64,000 bases of DNA, from positions 499,076 to 563,075 of the forward strand of contig WBMV01002768.1 of NCBI GenBank assembly GCA_013396655.1, given 5' to 3'. Source of the stretch: Campylorhamphus procurvoides. Lineage: Eukaryota; Chordata; Aves; Passeriformes; Dendrocolaptidae. The translations under genes and the position numbers were made by a program. The notes below the pieces were generated by a model. That model made no database searches. It saw nothing but the letters and a program-made list of their open reading frames with translations, and was not told where the DNA came from. Shown here one piece after another: positions 11,342 to 22,105 of this stretch; position 1 is the stretch's first letter, and each line of letters opens with the position of its first letter.

Positions 11342-12270
11342 ATCCATCTCCTTTGGAAGCTTCAGGCACCAACACAAATGCAGTGGGAGATGAAATGGTA
11401 GTTGAAGGCATGGCTTGCTCTCAGCATTGGCAATAAGGATGTGGAGCAGCCTCTTGAGATGGGACTCGGAGTATCCTCCCAAATTTTGCATCAGGATGGC
11501 AGGTGCCATTTCAGACTTGAGCTCGTTGAAATTCACACACATTTTCTTTTGCATGGAAAGGAAGGCAAACAAACTGTTCCACAAAATGTTCCTTATTTAT
11601 CTAACTCATCCTACTAACTTCTTTGAGCTATCTAAATATATATATATAATTAGATGGGCTTTTTTATGTAACTACCACAAGATACTTACTCCTCTAACCA
11701 CTTCCTTCAAAGCTGTTCTTATCTATAAAATTATCTAATTTGGACATGTTCTATTACCAATAGAAACTTGTTATGAACCTTGAAGAAAAAACCTGGCACA
11801 CACATAATAGATTTATTTTTTGTATTTCAATGAAAAGAGAAATCTTGCCTTTTGCAGCATCTTTTATCCCCAGAAATCTCTCAGTACCTCATGCATTTGA
11901 CTGACTCCTTCTTACAGTGGGACTGTTATTTACTGTTCTGCTGAAATACAGCCACCTATGAAGAGAAATGGAGCAGTTGTTTCAATGATTCACAGCTCAA
12001 CTTCACGTCAATTCGAGATCAGAGCCCCCCTTAGTGCAACTGAGAGGGAAGAGAGGATTTAATTGCTTGGATATCTAATGTGCCATGAGGTAAGTGGTGT
12101 CATTCCTGATGGTGGCTCCTTCCCCCAGATGTTTGGCTCTGGAGGTGCTGGGTTATCCCATGGAACAAACAGCCTGTTGGTGGTGGAAATTGGGGCAGGC
12201 TCCTCCATCTGCATCCCCACAGGCTTTCCTACACCCTGCTTGGGCTCAGCTGGCCAAGCTGCTGCTGGGG

Positions 12271-12420
12271 AGAGTGTTTGGGGCTGGACTGAGGACACAA
12301 AGTGTGTTTGGGGCTGGGTTGAGACTCCAAAGTGTGTTTGGGGCTGGACTGAGGACACAAAGTGTGTTTGGGGCTGGACTGATGACACAAAGTGTGTTTG
12401 GGGCTGGGTTGAGACCCCAA
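12271..12420. repeat. 30-bp minisatellite, five units
   Basis: Five contiguous 30-bp units start at 12271, 12301, 12331, 12361 and 12391. All share the core GTGTTTGGGGCTGG. A sixth degraded unit begins at 12421. Two variants alternate: type A has ACTGAGGACACAA after the core (units 1 and 3; unit 4 has one change), and type B has GTTGAGACYCCAA (units 2 and 5). Because the unit is a multiple of three and lacks stops, frames stay open across it on both strands. That is not evidence of coding. Confidence 0.95.
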
Positions 12421-12444
12421 AGCATCTTTGAGCTGGACCTGCAA

Positions 12445-14310
12445 TAACACCATAGTTTTCAGTTTCTGTTTTGGGTAATTGACTCAATTTCCAAGACCTT
12501 TTGATCTCCTCCCCTGTGCCTTGCTGACCTCAGGGAGCATCTTGGCAGCAGCTCCCAGGGAAGGAGCTTTCAGGGCTGTCTGGTGGGGACCAGGGCTCTG
12601 TTCTGAGGCTTTTCGAAGTATCAGCATCTCTCCCCTGTCTTTCCGTGCCCCTGAGTGCAAGCAGGATCCCAAACACTCCGTAATACTTGGATTTACAGTC
12701 TTACAACAACAACAGTTCCATCCCCAGGAACAGGATTTTCTAGGTCACCCAGCTCCTTTGCTTCGGCAGGGAACTGTGTCAGATCACCTCATTCATAAAA
12801 TGACCAAACTCTATTTTAAACCTAGTTGGGTGGCTTCCCTCCCCCTCCTCTCCCCACGTAACACTTCCTAGCAGAAGGCAGTTTGGAAACCTCTCTCTTG
12901 TGTTTAGAATCCCTTTTATTTCCAGACCAAACCAGATTTGTTTGCAGACGCTTTTCCCGTAGCTGTTGCCTTTGGATTCCCTGCTTTGGGGTCACTCTCA
13001 CCTGCTGGTGGCTGAGAAGGTGCTTCACCTTCTGTGATCCTGCTCTGATTATACCATGCCATGGGAGTTGTGAGGTGAAGGCCTTGGATTAGCTCTCCAG
13101 GTCTTCAATTACCTTCCAAGTGCACAGCAGTGAGGCTGAGGCTCCAATAATTGTGTGAAGGGCAGAGATGCAGCTGAGCTGTGCAGAAGATGTGTACCAG
13201 AGAGCAGGGGGCTGCACAGGGCAGGAGCTGTGAGGAGGATGCAGCATCCACGGAGATGGTGCCTGCAAAGGTGCAAGGAGGACGCCCTGCCTGGCCCAGG
13301 GGTGCTCAGCACTGAGGGAGCAGGGGGATCCATCCATCTCCCACTCCTGGCGTTTTCCCAGGGTCTGGGAGCAATCCCAGCTCTCTCAGCCAAACCTGTG
13401 CTCCTGGCCCTCCCACTGGAGCTCTGAGCTGCAGCCCAGGCAGGTGCCAACCTGCACCTTGAGGGCCACACTCGGAAATTAAAAGCAAATACAGCCCAGA
13501 CACGGGGAAATGCTCTTCTATTCTGAGAATAATAAATGCTTGGAATGGCCTGCTGGGCAGGGGCACTGGGGCAAAGGCCTGGGGATCAGTCACAAAGTAA
13601 GTGACTTGTAGCTGTTGTCCTGAGGGAAATGATGTGTAAAAGGGATGAGCTCAAGGCACCCCGTGCCTGTTACCTGTGTATCTTATGAGTAATTTGTCTC
13701 TGAAGCAGAGGCGTTTTATTTTTCTCCTGTGAAGCTGATTCTTTTCCTCCAGCTTATTTCTTCTCAGCAGGAGAGGAAGATGAATTTCTGTCAAAGAATA
13801 GTTCATTGCTCTTAACGCAAGAGTCCAATTAATTGATGGTTTAAAAGCTTTGCTTTTCTCCCCATTAAAAACAAATAAACAGGCAAACAGAACTGCAGCG
13901 TTGCAGAGGAGGCTGGAGCATCACAGGGAGCCACAACTCAGGATGCTGCCTGCCTGGTGCAGCATTTCCCAGGCTCACAGCCTGGATGGCTCTGTCTGTC
14001 CCACTCCTGCCAGTATCCCAGGGCTGGATCATGTCTTTTCCCAGTCTGCGTTGCCGTTCAGGGCACAAGGAGGAGATTAACATCTGATATGAAGATTTCA
14101 GCAGCTCAGGGCAAAATGTCTCATGCTGTGTCCTTCTCAGGGAGCACAGAGGGAGAGAACATACAGGGAGAGTTGGGGCCCTGGAGAGTCCCAAAGCAGC
14201 TAAAGATTTGGGATGTGAGGAAGGCAGCACAGCTTTCCCAAACCCAAATATCCCAGTTGGGCATATTTAGTTTGGGCTTAGGAAAACTGGTCAGTTTTGG
14301 AAGAAATAAT
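12445..14310. other. Intergenic spacer, second part
   Basis: This is mixed-composition sequence between the minisatellite and the C/T-rich tract. I see no repeat family, RNA gene or credible exon. A weak CR1-like phrase near 13530-13560 is too short to call. Confidence 0.45.
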
Positions 14311-14502
14311 TCCAAGTGTCTCACTGCTCCTTGCCCTCCCTCCTCTGTCCCTGCATCCCATCCCATCTTCCCGTGCCCCCTCTCACCTTCTGCCCTCCCC
14401 GTATCCTCAGTCTCCTGCCATTCTGCTCTCCTTGCCAGCTCCTTTCTTTAGCTGCCCTCCCTGTCCCTGTCTCCATCCTGCCCTGTCCTCCTTCCATCCT
14501 CA

Positions 14503-14752
14503 GAGTCACAGAGTCACAGAATGTCCCCAGTTGGACAGGACCCCCAAGGATCATCATCCAGTCCAGCTCCTGGCCCTGCCTAGACATCCCAGCAATCCCA
14601 CCCTGTCCCTGAGAGCTTGCCCAAACCCTCCTGGAGCTCTGGCAGCCTTGGGGCTGTGCCCACTGCCCTGGGGAGCCTGTCCAGTGCCCACCACCCTGTG
14701 GGGGAAGAACCTTTCCCTGAGATTCCCACCTAAACCTCCCCTAACTCAGTCC
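14503..14752 (-). repeat. CR1 LINE 3'-end fragment nested in C/T-rich tract
   Basis: Two copies of the octamer AGTCACAG at 14503-14518 correspond to the reverse-complemented CR1 terminus. The landmarks that follow are CCCCAAGGATCATCATCCAG, CTCCTGGCCCTG, CAATCCCACC, TCCTGGAGCTCTGGCAG, GGGGAAGAACCTTTCCCTGA and CTAAACCTCCCCTAAC. These match the passerine-type CR1 3' end in antisense. The fragment is fairly intact over about 250 bp. Confidence 0.92.
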
Positions 14753-14943
14753 TCCCTGTATCCCTCCATCCTCCCCTGTGCTCTTTCCATGCTCAGTCCC
14801 CTGTACCCTCCACATCCCTCCATCGTGCCCAGTCCCTTCTTCTCCCTCCATCCTGCCCTGTCCCCTGTCCTCTCTCCTCCCTCCATCCTGTCCTATCCTC
14901 TCTCCATCCCTCCATCCCTGAATCCTGCCCTATCCCCTCTCCT

Positions 14944-14975
14944 CCCTCCATCCCTCCCTCCTGCCCTGTCCCCCC
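14944..14975 (-). other. G-quadruplex-capable motif on the minus strand
   Basis: C-runs of three or more on the plus strand at 14944-14946, 14952-14954, 14956-14958, 14964-14966 and 14970-14975 are separated by 5, 1, 5 and 3 nt. The minus strand therefore meets the canonical G3+N1-7 pattern. It sits immediately upstream of the CpG island. Confidence 0.7.
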
Positions 14976-15014
14976 ACGCTCCGCTCTCCCTCGCCCCGTC
15001 CCCCCTGCCCTCCC

Positions 15015-15143
15015 AGCCGGATTTTGGGGTCCCCCCCGGTGCCGGGGCCGCCGCCCCCTGCAGTTCCCGCATCCTCCGCCGGGGACCCGCGGCCGCCGCT
15101 GCCGGAGCGGGGCCGGAGGAGCCGCGGGCAGAGCCCAGCCCAG
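15015..15143 (+). other. Candidate non-coding first exon (proximal donor)
   Basis: The stretch ends at GCCCAG|GTACGAG (15143/15144), a close match to the vertebrate donor consensus. The start is unknown and 15015 is only the edge of the CpG island. I find no start codon with a signal-peptide-like frame here, so the exon would be 5' UTR. Confidence 0.35.
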
Positions 15144-15183
15144 GTACGAGCGGCGGGGATGGAGGGGCGCAGGGATGCTCGGA

Positions 15184-15198
15184 GGGAGGGAGGGAGGG
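15184..15198 (+). other. Tight G-quadruplex motif on the plus strand
   Basis: Four GGG runs (15184-86, 15188-90, 15192-94, 15196-98) are separated by single A residues, the loop length associated with the most stable intramolecular quadruplexes. It lies about 40 nt downstream of the candidate donor at 15144. It would therefore be in the nascent transcript as well as in the DNA. Confidence 0.75.
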
Positions 15199-16439
15199 AT
15201 GGAGGGTCGGGCAGCGCTCCCCGGGGCGGCGGGGGCGGCCGGGGGTCTCCCCGCGGGATGCTCGCCCCGGCCCCCGGAGCCGCAGCGGGGCTGGGGGCGC
15301 TCGGAGCGCGGAGCCGCAGCCGCTCCTGCCCCTCCCGGCCACGGTCACCCCTCCCCGGCCACATCCAGAGCCCTCCCGGGGGTGCTCGGTGCCCCCTCGG
15401 CCACAGCCGGTGCCCGCCGACCGCCCCCTCCACTCGCTGGAGGACTTGGGGACCAGCCCTTTGCGGTGTTTTTAGCGCACCGAGAGTTGAAAAATGCCAC
15501 GCTCCGTGTTTTTAGCGGAGCTGAAGTTCACGGGGCGAGGGGAGGGGGTTCTCGGTGCGGCTCAGCTCGGGTGGCGGTGCGGGGAGCGGTGCGGGCACAG
15601 CGGGGGCTGCCAGGGATGCTCCCCGCGGCTCGGGGGATGCTGCGCTCGCAGTGCTGCCTGCCACGGCCACAGGCAGCGAGCAAAACGCTCGCTTAACTAG
15701 TATTTTCCTCGGGCTTTGGCCGGGAAAGAAAAGGTTCATTGTTCTGGAATGCGTTTCTGTGGAGTTGTGCTCGGGAATAATTCGCCTCCGAACGTGCGAG
15801 GTGCTCGCTGTGTGCGCAGACATGCGGGTTTGACGCTGCCAGACCCCTCTCCTGAGCCCGGGCAGCGGGGGGAAAACTCCACGCAGAAACCCCTTCCTAG
15901 GCCCAACTTTATTCGGCGTGATTGATGCCCCAAGTCTGGCACAGCCGCAGCTCGGGCCGGGGCTCTGCGCGCTGAGGATGCTGCGAGCGCCGTTCGGCTC
16001 CCACCGCCCGCCACGCCGGATTCCTTCCCTCGGCAGCGTTCAGACCTCAAGGTTGTGACCCTGGGGGAGGTTCACTGAACACACTCGGGCTTTGCTTCGT
16101 CTCCCCCTGCCCTTTGTGCGGAGGTGCCGCTCCTGCCTCCCTGGGGACCCGCGGCCAGCGGGGGATGCTGAGGGGCAGCTCTGCCGCCGCATCCCGACCC
16201 TTCTGCCGGAGCGCTGGGGGCTCCAGCAGCCCCCGCCACGGCTGAGCCCCCCGTGCAGGACCCGACCCCTGGGCTCAGCCTTTCCTGCGGGGATCGCTCC
16301 GCACCCCATCCCGGCTGGATGTGAGCGCAGAGCGGAGCCCTCCCTGCCCCTCCCCGGGTACGAGGGCGAGGGCGAGGAGCATCCCCTGGAGCCCCTGCTC
16401 TCATGTAGAGCTCCCGCACCCCTCGGCTGCTCCCGCAGG

Positions 16440-16473
16440 CGGCTCCCGGGCGCTCAGACGTGTGTGCTCGCAG
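16440..16473 (+). other. Candidate alternative first-exon end (distal donor)
   Basis: TCGCAG|GTAGGAGG at 16473/16474 is a second good donor at the downstream edge of the CpG island. It could serve an alternative promoter or a longer first exon. Only the 3' border is supported. Confidence 0.3.
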
Positions 16474-19400
16474 GTAGGAGGTGGATGTGACTGTGCCGGG
16501 TGCTTTCCTGCCGTGCTTTGCTTTAGTCTTGTTTCACAGAAGGGTAGAAGCCATCTGCAGCGAGGTTCCCACCGTGCCAAGGCATTTTTAATGTGTCTTG
16601 GTGCAAGTCTGCTTTAGTATTTATGTATATTAAGCTGTGTATTTGAAGGGAACCATCTGGGTAGAGAAATAGATGGTGAGTGGCAGAACCTTTCCCTCTC
16701 GGTTTCCATTTCGGGGTTGGGCCTGATTAGCAGAGACAGAAGTTGGAAAGTTGCTGTGTGGCTCTTTCTGGTTCGCAGGTGGTGCTTTCCCCACACCTGA
16801 TGTGAATTCATACCCTGAGATGAGACAGCTGGAGCTGGGATGAGGAAGAGGGAGCTGACAGGCTGTGCTGAGAAGACAATGTCAGCACAGGAAAGAAGGA
16901 GAATGTTCTTTTCTTCCTTTAAATGGACATTTCTCTTAACCCTTTGTGGTCTGGCTCCTGTGGGGATGGTGCCTGGGGAAGGTGAACCCTGAAATGAAGG
17001 GCTGTGGATGAGGACAGATCAGAGTCTTAGGCTAAAGACATCAGCATCTCCCTCAAAAGAATCACCTGGGCAAGGCTCGTTATAACTGGGGGATTTGAAG
17101 CACTTGCCTGCAGTTCTGAGAGGGACAGAGACAGAGCTGGAGCTGCTGCTGCAAGTTCCTTGCTGGAGATTTCTTTTGCAAGCTGTGCAAGGAAAGTAAG
17201 CCAAGGAGTCATGTGGGCTGGCAAAGGCCCGAGTACCTCAATGCCAAGGAGTGCTCAGCAGTCTGGGGGGGAATGGAGAATGATTTGAGGGACTTGGTCT
17301 TCAGGGAGCTCGTCAGAGGAGCACCAAGGCAGGTATGGGCAGTGCTGCCTCCAGACTGTTCTGAGAGCTTAAATGTGCCAGGGAATCACATCTTCTGTGT
17401 GTGTGCTCGTGTCTTTGCTTGGTGGAAAGGCAGAGAATGAACATAAAACTCACCCAGGAGCTGGGAAAATCCTCAGCTAAACCCTGGCTGGTTGAAGGGC
17501 TCCTGGTGGGACAGAATCTGACTGTGGTGGAGGATCTTTGTGTTCTGCCATGGCAGCTGCTTTGGCCATGTGGGTTTAGGGTCCTCTTTCTCTTGGGAGG
17601 AACTGCTGGTTTTCCATGTGAAAAAGGGACAGAGGAGACCAGGAGAGGCCTTGGGCTCCTGTGCTGGAGGACAAGCTGTGTGCTTTTGGTGGGTGATGCT
17701 TGAGCCTGGGTGGGTGGGTGGAAGGAAGGATGGGCTTTGGTGTCAGCAGAGGAAGGAGGAAAAAGAGGGGACAGGAGGAGGGGGGGGTGACACAAGTGAT
17801 GAATGAGCAGATGGATGCCCAAATTCAGACATGGCTGGGCCAGGTGGATGGAGTAGAACTCTCCCCTCCAAGAAACTTCGTTTTCCTTAAGGCAGTTTAA
17901 GCTTTATTCTGGTTTTGGTCAGCACTGAGTATGTGCAGGCAGTCCACGTCTTGCCCTTCTTAAAGGCTTGCTGATGTGCCTGGGGTGTGGATATTGATTC
18001 TCCCTGACTTGTCGGGGAGATCTTCGGGGGCAGCACTTGTTAGAGTCAGGTTTGATTTGGTTTTTGTGCTCCTAGGCAAAAGTTTTGCAAGTCTTCTTGG
18101 AAATGTTTTCTGTTCTGGGCAAGAGGTTTCTAAGGCAGCACACAAAGGCTGAGGAATGTGTTAAAACAAGGAGCCTCTTGCTGTGAGTGAACAGGAATTG
18201 TGGTTGAACAAGATGAGAGCAGCTTGAAGGGTGTTGCTTAGATTTGAGTGAATGATGCAGAGAAATCAGTGGGGTATCAGGAGCTCCAGGAGGAAAGCTT
18301 TGTACAGGGGTGGAAAGCTTGGGTTTGAGCTTTGTCCAGAGAGGAGACACTGGTGGGAATGCTGCGGGAGACTGTGAGCTCCAGTTTGTGTGGCTGTGCC
18401 CTCAGGGGAGCTGCTGACACTGCCAGGGGTTCTCTGACAATGAAAATGGGGCACTTGCAGAGAGAAAAGAAGTTATAAAATCTGTGAGAAGGTAACAGAG
18501 TGGTTTTAGGGACCCCCAGAATAACTTTTCATCTGCTCAGTGGACATGGCTTGGAAGGACAGTTTGAGGTGTTACTATACAGTGATTTTTGTGTTTGTCC
18601 TGGTGCCTGTGAAGGGTGTGGGAGTTACTTGGGATGAAGGTGGGGGAAAATGTAATGAGAACCAGATTACAGAATCACAGAATGGTTTGGGTTGGAGGGA
18701 ACCTTCAAGTTCACCTTGTTCCAAGCACTGCCATGGGCAGGGACACCTTGCAGTGGCCAGAACAGGGACATTTCCATGCTGGTCACAGCGAGTGGCTGCT
18801 GGGCGGGACAGAGCTGGCAATGCCCACCTGCAGTGAATTAGCAGTGATTGGATTGTTTCAGAAGGCAACGGAGCAAAGGGGCTGTAAATCAGGAGGGGTG
18901 GGGATGCTTGGCCTGAGGGCCCCGAGTAAATCAAGTGTAAATGAGCAGCAGGTGTTGCTGTGAGGGGAGGACTCTTCCTCCCCCAAAGGGAGGTCTCTTC
19001 CTCCTCGGTGGGCAGTTCCCACGCCACGAACCCCCGTGGGCAGAGGGGCCTCGTGGATACAGCAGGAATTCTGCCACATGCTGTCTCTGCAGAAATCAAA
19101 GCTGAGGAGGAGCTGGGATATCAGGCAGGTGATTTTTGCTTCTGTGCCTGCTGGGAGGGCCTAATTATCACTCAAATACTTGGATGGGTCTGATCTTGAG
19201 GGTCACATCACCTCAGCTTACATGCAGGGGATGGGTGCCCAGTAGGGAAACCTTCCTTGCTAATGCTGCTTGGAAGGATGAGAATGCACGAGCTCAGTGT
19301 GCTCCAACGGACCTAATTTATTTGGATTTTTCATTAAATCCACCCAAAAGGGACTATTTTAGGAAATAAATAGCAGAATGTGGGCAATAAATAGCTGTGG

Positions 19401-21925
19401 GATAAGGGGCAGAGTTCAGTGCTGGCTTTCCTAGTTAAGCTGTAGAAAATAGAAGTGTAATGGCCGAGTGCTGATGGGAGCGTAGATAGGTGATTATGTG
19501 AAAGTTCCTCACACTGAGGCTGGGCTTATTTATTATCTTTAATGATCTGAGGGTGGAAATGGATCAGAGCTGGGTTAGAGAGAGCCAGTGTGCCAAAAGA
19601 AAGGGTTTGCTTTGGCAAGAATTGAGAGCGAAGGCTGCAGGGTTTGAGCGTGGCAGTGATTTGGGGGCAGCAGTCGGTGTAACTCAGACTGGAGGATTAC
19701 AGGAAAACACGAGTGAATCCTTCCCTGATAATGGAGCTGGGGGGGGATTCCCTGGGATTCTCCCAAGGGAACAGGGAGGGACATGAGCAGTGGTGGGGGC
19801 TGTGTGGCCAAGCTGCAGGTGATGGGGAGCCCCGGGGGATGCTCTGGCCTGGCACACAGTGCTGTGCCCCTCGGGGCTCTCTGGGGACAGTGTGTGCAGT
19901 GCCAGGCTGCTGTTCCCAAAGCCTCGGGGCTCAGGGATTGCTGCTGGAGCAGGGGCTGTGCCTGCATCCTGCTGGACCGGCTGCTTGGGAATTAACGGAG
20001 GGGAACTTCCATTCATTAATTAAGTCCTGGTGAGCTGCTCCTTGACCTTCTGGTGGGACCTTCCCCTGGATTTTGCAGGGGCATGGATGATGGATAGGGA
20101 TGAGGGAGCCGAGATGGGAGCTGTCCATCTGCCCAGGAATGGAGTGGTCTCACAGTGCTGGGGTCAGAGAGCCCCCAGGGTTCTGTCTCTGCTCCACTGC
20201 AGGTCCCTGAGCCGGGCTCAGTCAGTGCCAAGGTAACCGTGTTTGTCCTGCCCGTGCTTTATGTGCCAGCAGCTGTACCACACCATCCCCAAAACGCCTG
20301 AGCCGACCCCCGCTGAGCCATCCAGCACACGGGGATTTCCATCTCTGCTGAGATCTGCTGCCTTCAAAGTCTGCAGGATTGATTTGCATCCTTCCTGAGG
20401 GGAGAGAGCCAGGCATTTGTGGGTTTTTTTCCCCTCAGCCTCTCTGTTCCTGCCCGCCTTCCCCGTTTGCTCTCGGGTTTGTTTATTTGGTTAGCTCAGC
20501 ATCAGCACAATGATGTGGAAATAAAGCAAAGGAGCTTCCTCCTGGCCTTATTGAATATGCATAAATGGGAGAAACAGATCATGCTGGCAATCCCTAGCCA
20601 GGCTACAGTTAATGGAAATTCTTCTCTGACCTTACAAACCCTGCTTTTCAAGGGTTTATAATGAGTCTGCAAAAATTCATCCTGGGCACAAACAAGTCAC
20701 CTGAGGTCCTAGACCCTGTGAGCACAAAGTCATCATAATAATACTAATTTCCCACCCACTCAGGCATGTGCTCAGCTCCTTCTAGATTTTGCTATTTTTA
20801 AAAAGCAGGGTTTTTTTACCTTTTTGGGACTGCTATAATGTGTGTGTTGGGGGGGAGGAGGGTGACTGGGGGGGAGCAGCATTCCCTGTGCTCTGTGACA
20901 TCAGTGCCCTGTGTTGTCTCCCTTGGGAGGCTCTGGGGGTCCTTCCCTGGCTCTCCCAGGAGCGGTCTGGGGGATAAGATCCCAGCCTGTGTGATCACCC
21001 CTGGGCTGGAGCAGCAGGAACCAGCTCTTGCTCCATGGCAGGGGCTCTGCACCTTCTCTCCCCTGCCTGAATCTGAGAGCAGAGTCTGGGCCTCCTCAGG
21101 AGGGGATGGGCTGCTAAAAGCCCCTGCAACCTCTTGTTCAGCCTCAACCTTTTTGTAAACTTTTTGCTGCAAAGCACAGAGGTTTTGGTTCAATGACAGA
21201 AGTTGACATTTTTTCTGAAGGAATGCGTGGCGTTTTGATGCTGAAGGGTTTATTTGATGGCTCTGTGGCCCTGCTCAGAGACAGAGGGACTGCAAGGCTT
21301 GTTGCCACTGATGTTTGAGTCTGGAGTGGAATTCATGCCGGGCATCAGCCCTGGGCTTTGTCTTTGTAGGCTGTGATGAAGCAGCAAATTGCAGTGTCTG
21401 ATGGAGTTGCTCTGAGTGTGACTTGTTTTGGGTCAAGTGGCAGGGCTGGAAGTGACTGAGCCACGGGCAGAGCCTGCCTGCAAACTCCAGCTCACTGAGG
21501 CCAGTGCTGATCTGCAAACATGGCCCAAAACTGCTGTTTTCACCCTGCCAGAGAAAGTTGACCAAAATATCTGTTGCTCTACCCACACTGATTGTTTGCC
21601 CTGGCTGTTTTCTCGTTTGGCCTGTGCTGATTTCCCATGTTTTGACTCCACCTCGTGTGTGATGTGGTGTTAAAGGCTCTGTGTGTGTGCACGGGCAGCT
21701 CTGAGAACAGCTATCACATCTCTTTTTCCACTGAAAAATGTTTGGGGCAGGGACTGTGCTAATGCTCACAGAGCATCTGGTCCTCTCCAGGCCCAATTCA
21801 TCACTGTCTTGCAGTTTGCATTATTGTTCACACCGAGGGAAAGTGGGTGTGAAGCTGGAATAATAATGTTTCACACTTGCTTTGCATTGGGTTTGATATC
21901 CAAGAGTGTTTTAACCTATCAGAAA
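16474..21925 (+). other. Presumed large intron, first segment
   Basis: I find no coding exon with credible splice context. The segment contains a CR1 fragment at 18669-18790. It also has AT-rich, repeat-free stretches at 19310-19545 (several AATAAATAG and TTTAATGATC words) and 20490-20720 (GAATATGCATAAATGGG and flanks) that look like conserved non-coding DNA. A short sequence at 19093-19131 is flanked by a CTCTGCAG acceptor and a CAG|GTGATT donor but has nothing else to support it as an exon. Confidence 0.4.
18669..18790 (-). repeat. CR1 LINE 3'-end fragment
   Basis: AGAATCACAGAATGGTTTGG, then GTTGGAGGGAACC, CCTTGTTCCAAGCACTGCC and CATGGGCAGGGACACCTT reproduce the antisense CR1 3' end. The fragment is short and the match fades by about 18790. 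Confidence 0.92.
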
Positions 21926-21929
21926 AGGC

Positions 21930-22105
21930 ATGAAGAAATTGAGTGGTTGGAAGCTGAAAGCACAGTTGACAAATAACATGTTAATTACCTTCAGTGAGGA
22001 ATTGACCGCTGTGCTGGATATTATATTGAAAATCAAGATGGGATGTTAAATTCTAACTTAAAGATTGGGAGGAATCAGTAGGTGAGAGCAGCAACAGCAG
22101 AGCTC
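21930..22105 (+). repeat. Ancient CR1 relic, probable
   Basis: The order TGGTTGGAAGCTGAAAG, TTGACAAATAACA, TTAATTACCTTCAGTGAGGAATTG and AAAATCAAGATGGGATG follows the 3' region of the old amniote CR1 group, where a GGAAGTTGAAGCTAGACAAATTCAGACTGG-type segment leads to AAATCAAGATTGGATG. The relic carries deletions and is heavily diverged, so I hold the call loosely. Confidence 0.5.

Larger units (their letters stand above)
7826..12270. other. Intergenic spacer, first part
   Basis: Apart from the CR1 at 8740-8959 and a short TG run at 11322-11341, I see no gene, RNA gene or tandem repeat. The open frames in this stretch are short and have no credible splice context. Confidence 0.5.
14314..15010. 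repeat. C/T-rich low-complexity tract flanking the CpG island
   Basis: The plus strand is dominated by CCCTCC, CATCCTGCCC and CCTGTCC words. Between 14755 and 15010 a quasi-repeat of the form ATCCTGCCCTGTCCC-CTCTCCTCCCTCC recurs several times at irregular spacing. The tract is split by a CR1 fragment (14503-14752), so it predates that insertion or has expanded on both sides of it. It produces the longest open frame in the window (14297-15475), which is only a Ser/Pro/Leu-rich translation of the repeat. Confidence 0.85.
15015..16480 (+). promoter_or_regulatory. GRIK4: CpG island promoter of the downstream gene
   Basis: Base composition jumps to very GC-rich with dense CpG (runs such as CCGCGGGCAG, GGGGCGGC, CGGAGCGCGGAGCCGCAGCCG), in contrast with the CpG-poor surroundings. 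No TATA box is evident, as usual for this promoter class. Two plus-strand donors lie inside it (15143/15144 and 16473/16474), which supports transcription to the right. The gene name comes from gene order only: in vertebrates GRIK4 lies downstream of ARHGEF12 in the same orientation and has a distant first coding exon. A promoter of an unrelated or bidirectional transcript is possible. Confidence 0.55.

Noticed and set aside
12059..12487. Overlapping open frames with 10-residue repeats on both strands
   Set aside because: They are a direct result of the stop-free 30-bp minisatellite. Length divisible by three keeps frames open without selection.
13500..13560. Possible CR1 scrap (AATAAATGCTTGGAATGGCC)
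   Set aside because: Only a single short phrase resembles CR1, with no further landmarks in order.
14297..15475. 392-residue plus-strand open frame, the longest in the window
   Set aside because: It translates the C/T-rich low-complexity tract, an antisense CR1 and the CpG island into Ser/Pro/Leu-rich sequence. It has no domain, crosses a transposon and overlaps frames of similar length on the other strand.
19093..19131. Small exon-like segment between CTCTGCAG and CAG|GTGATT
   Set aside because: Splice-like signals of this quality are frequent by chance. Length and frame give no independent support.
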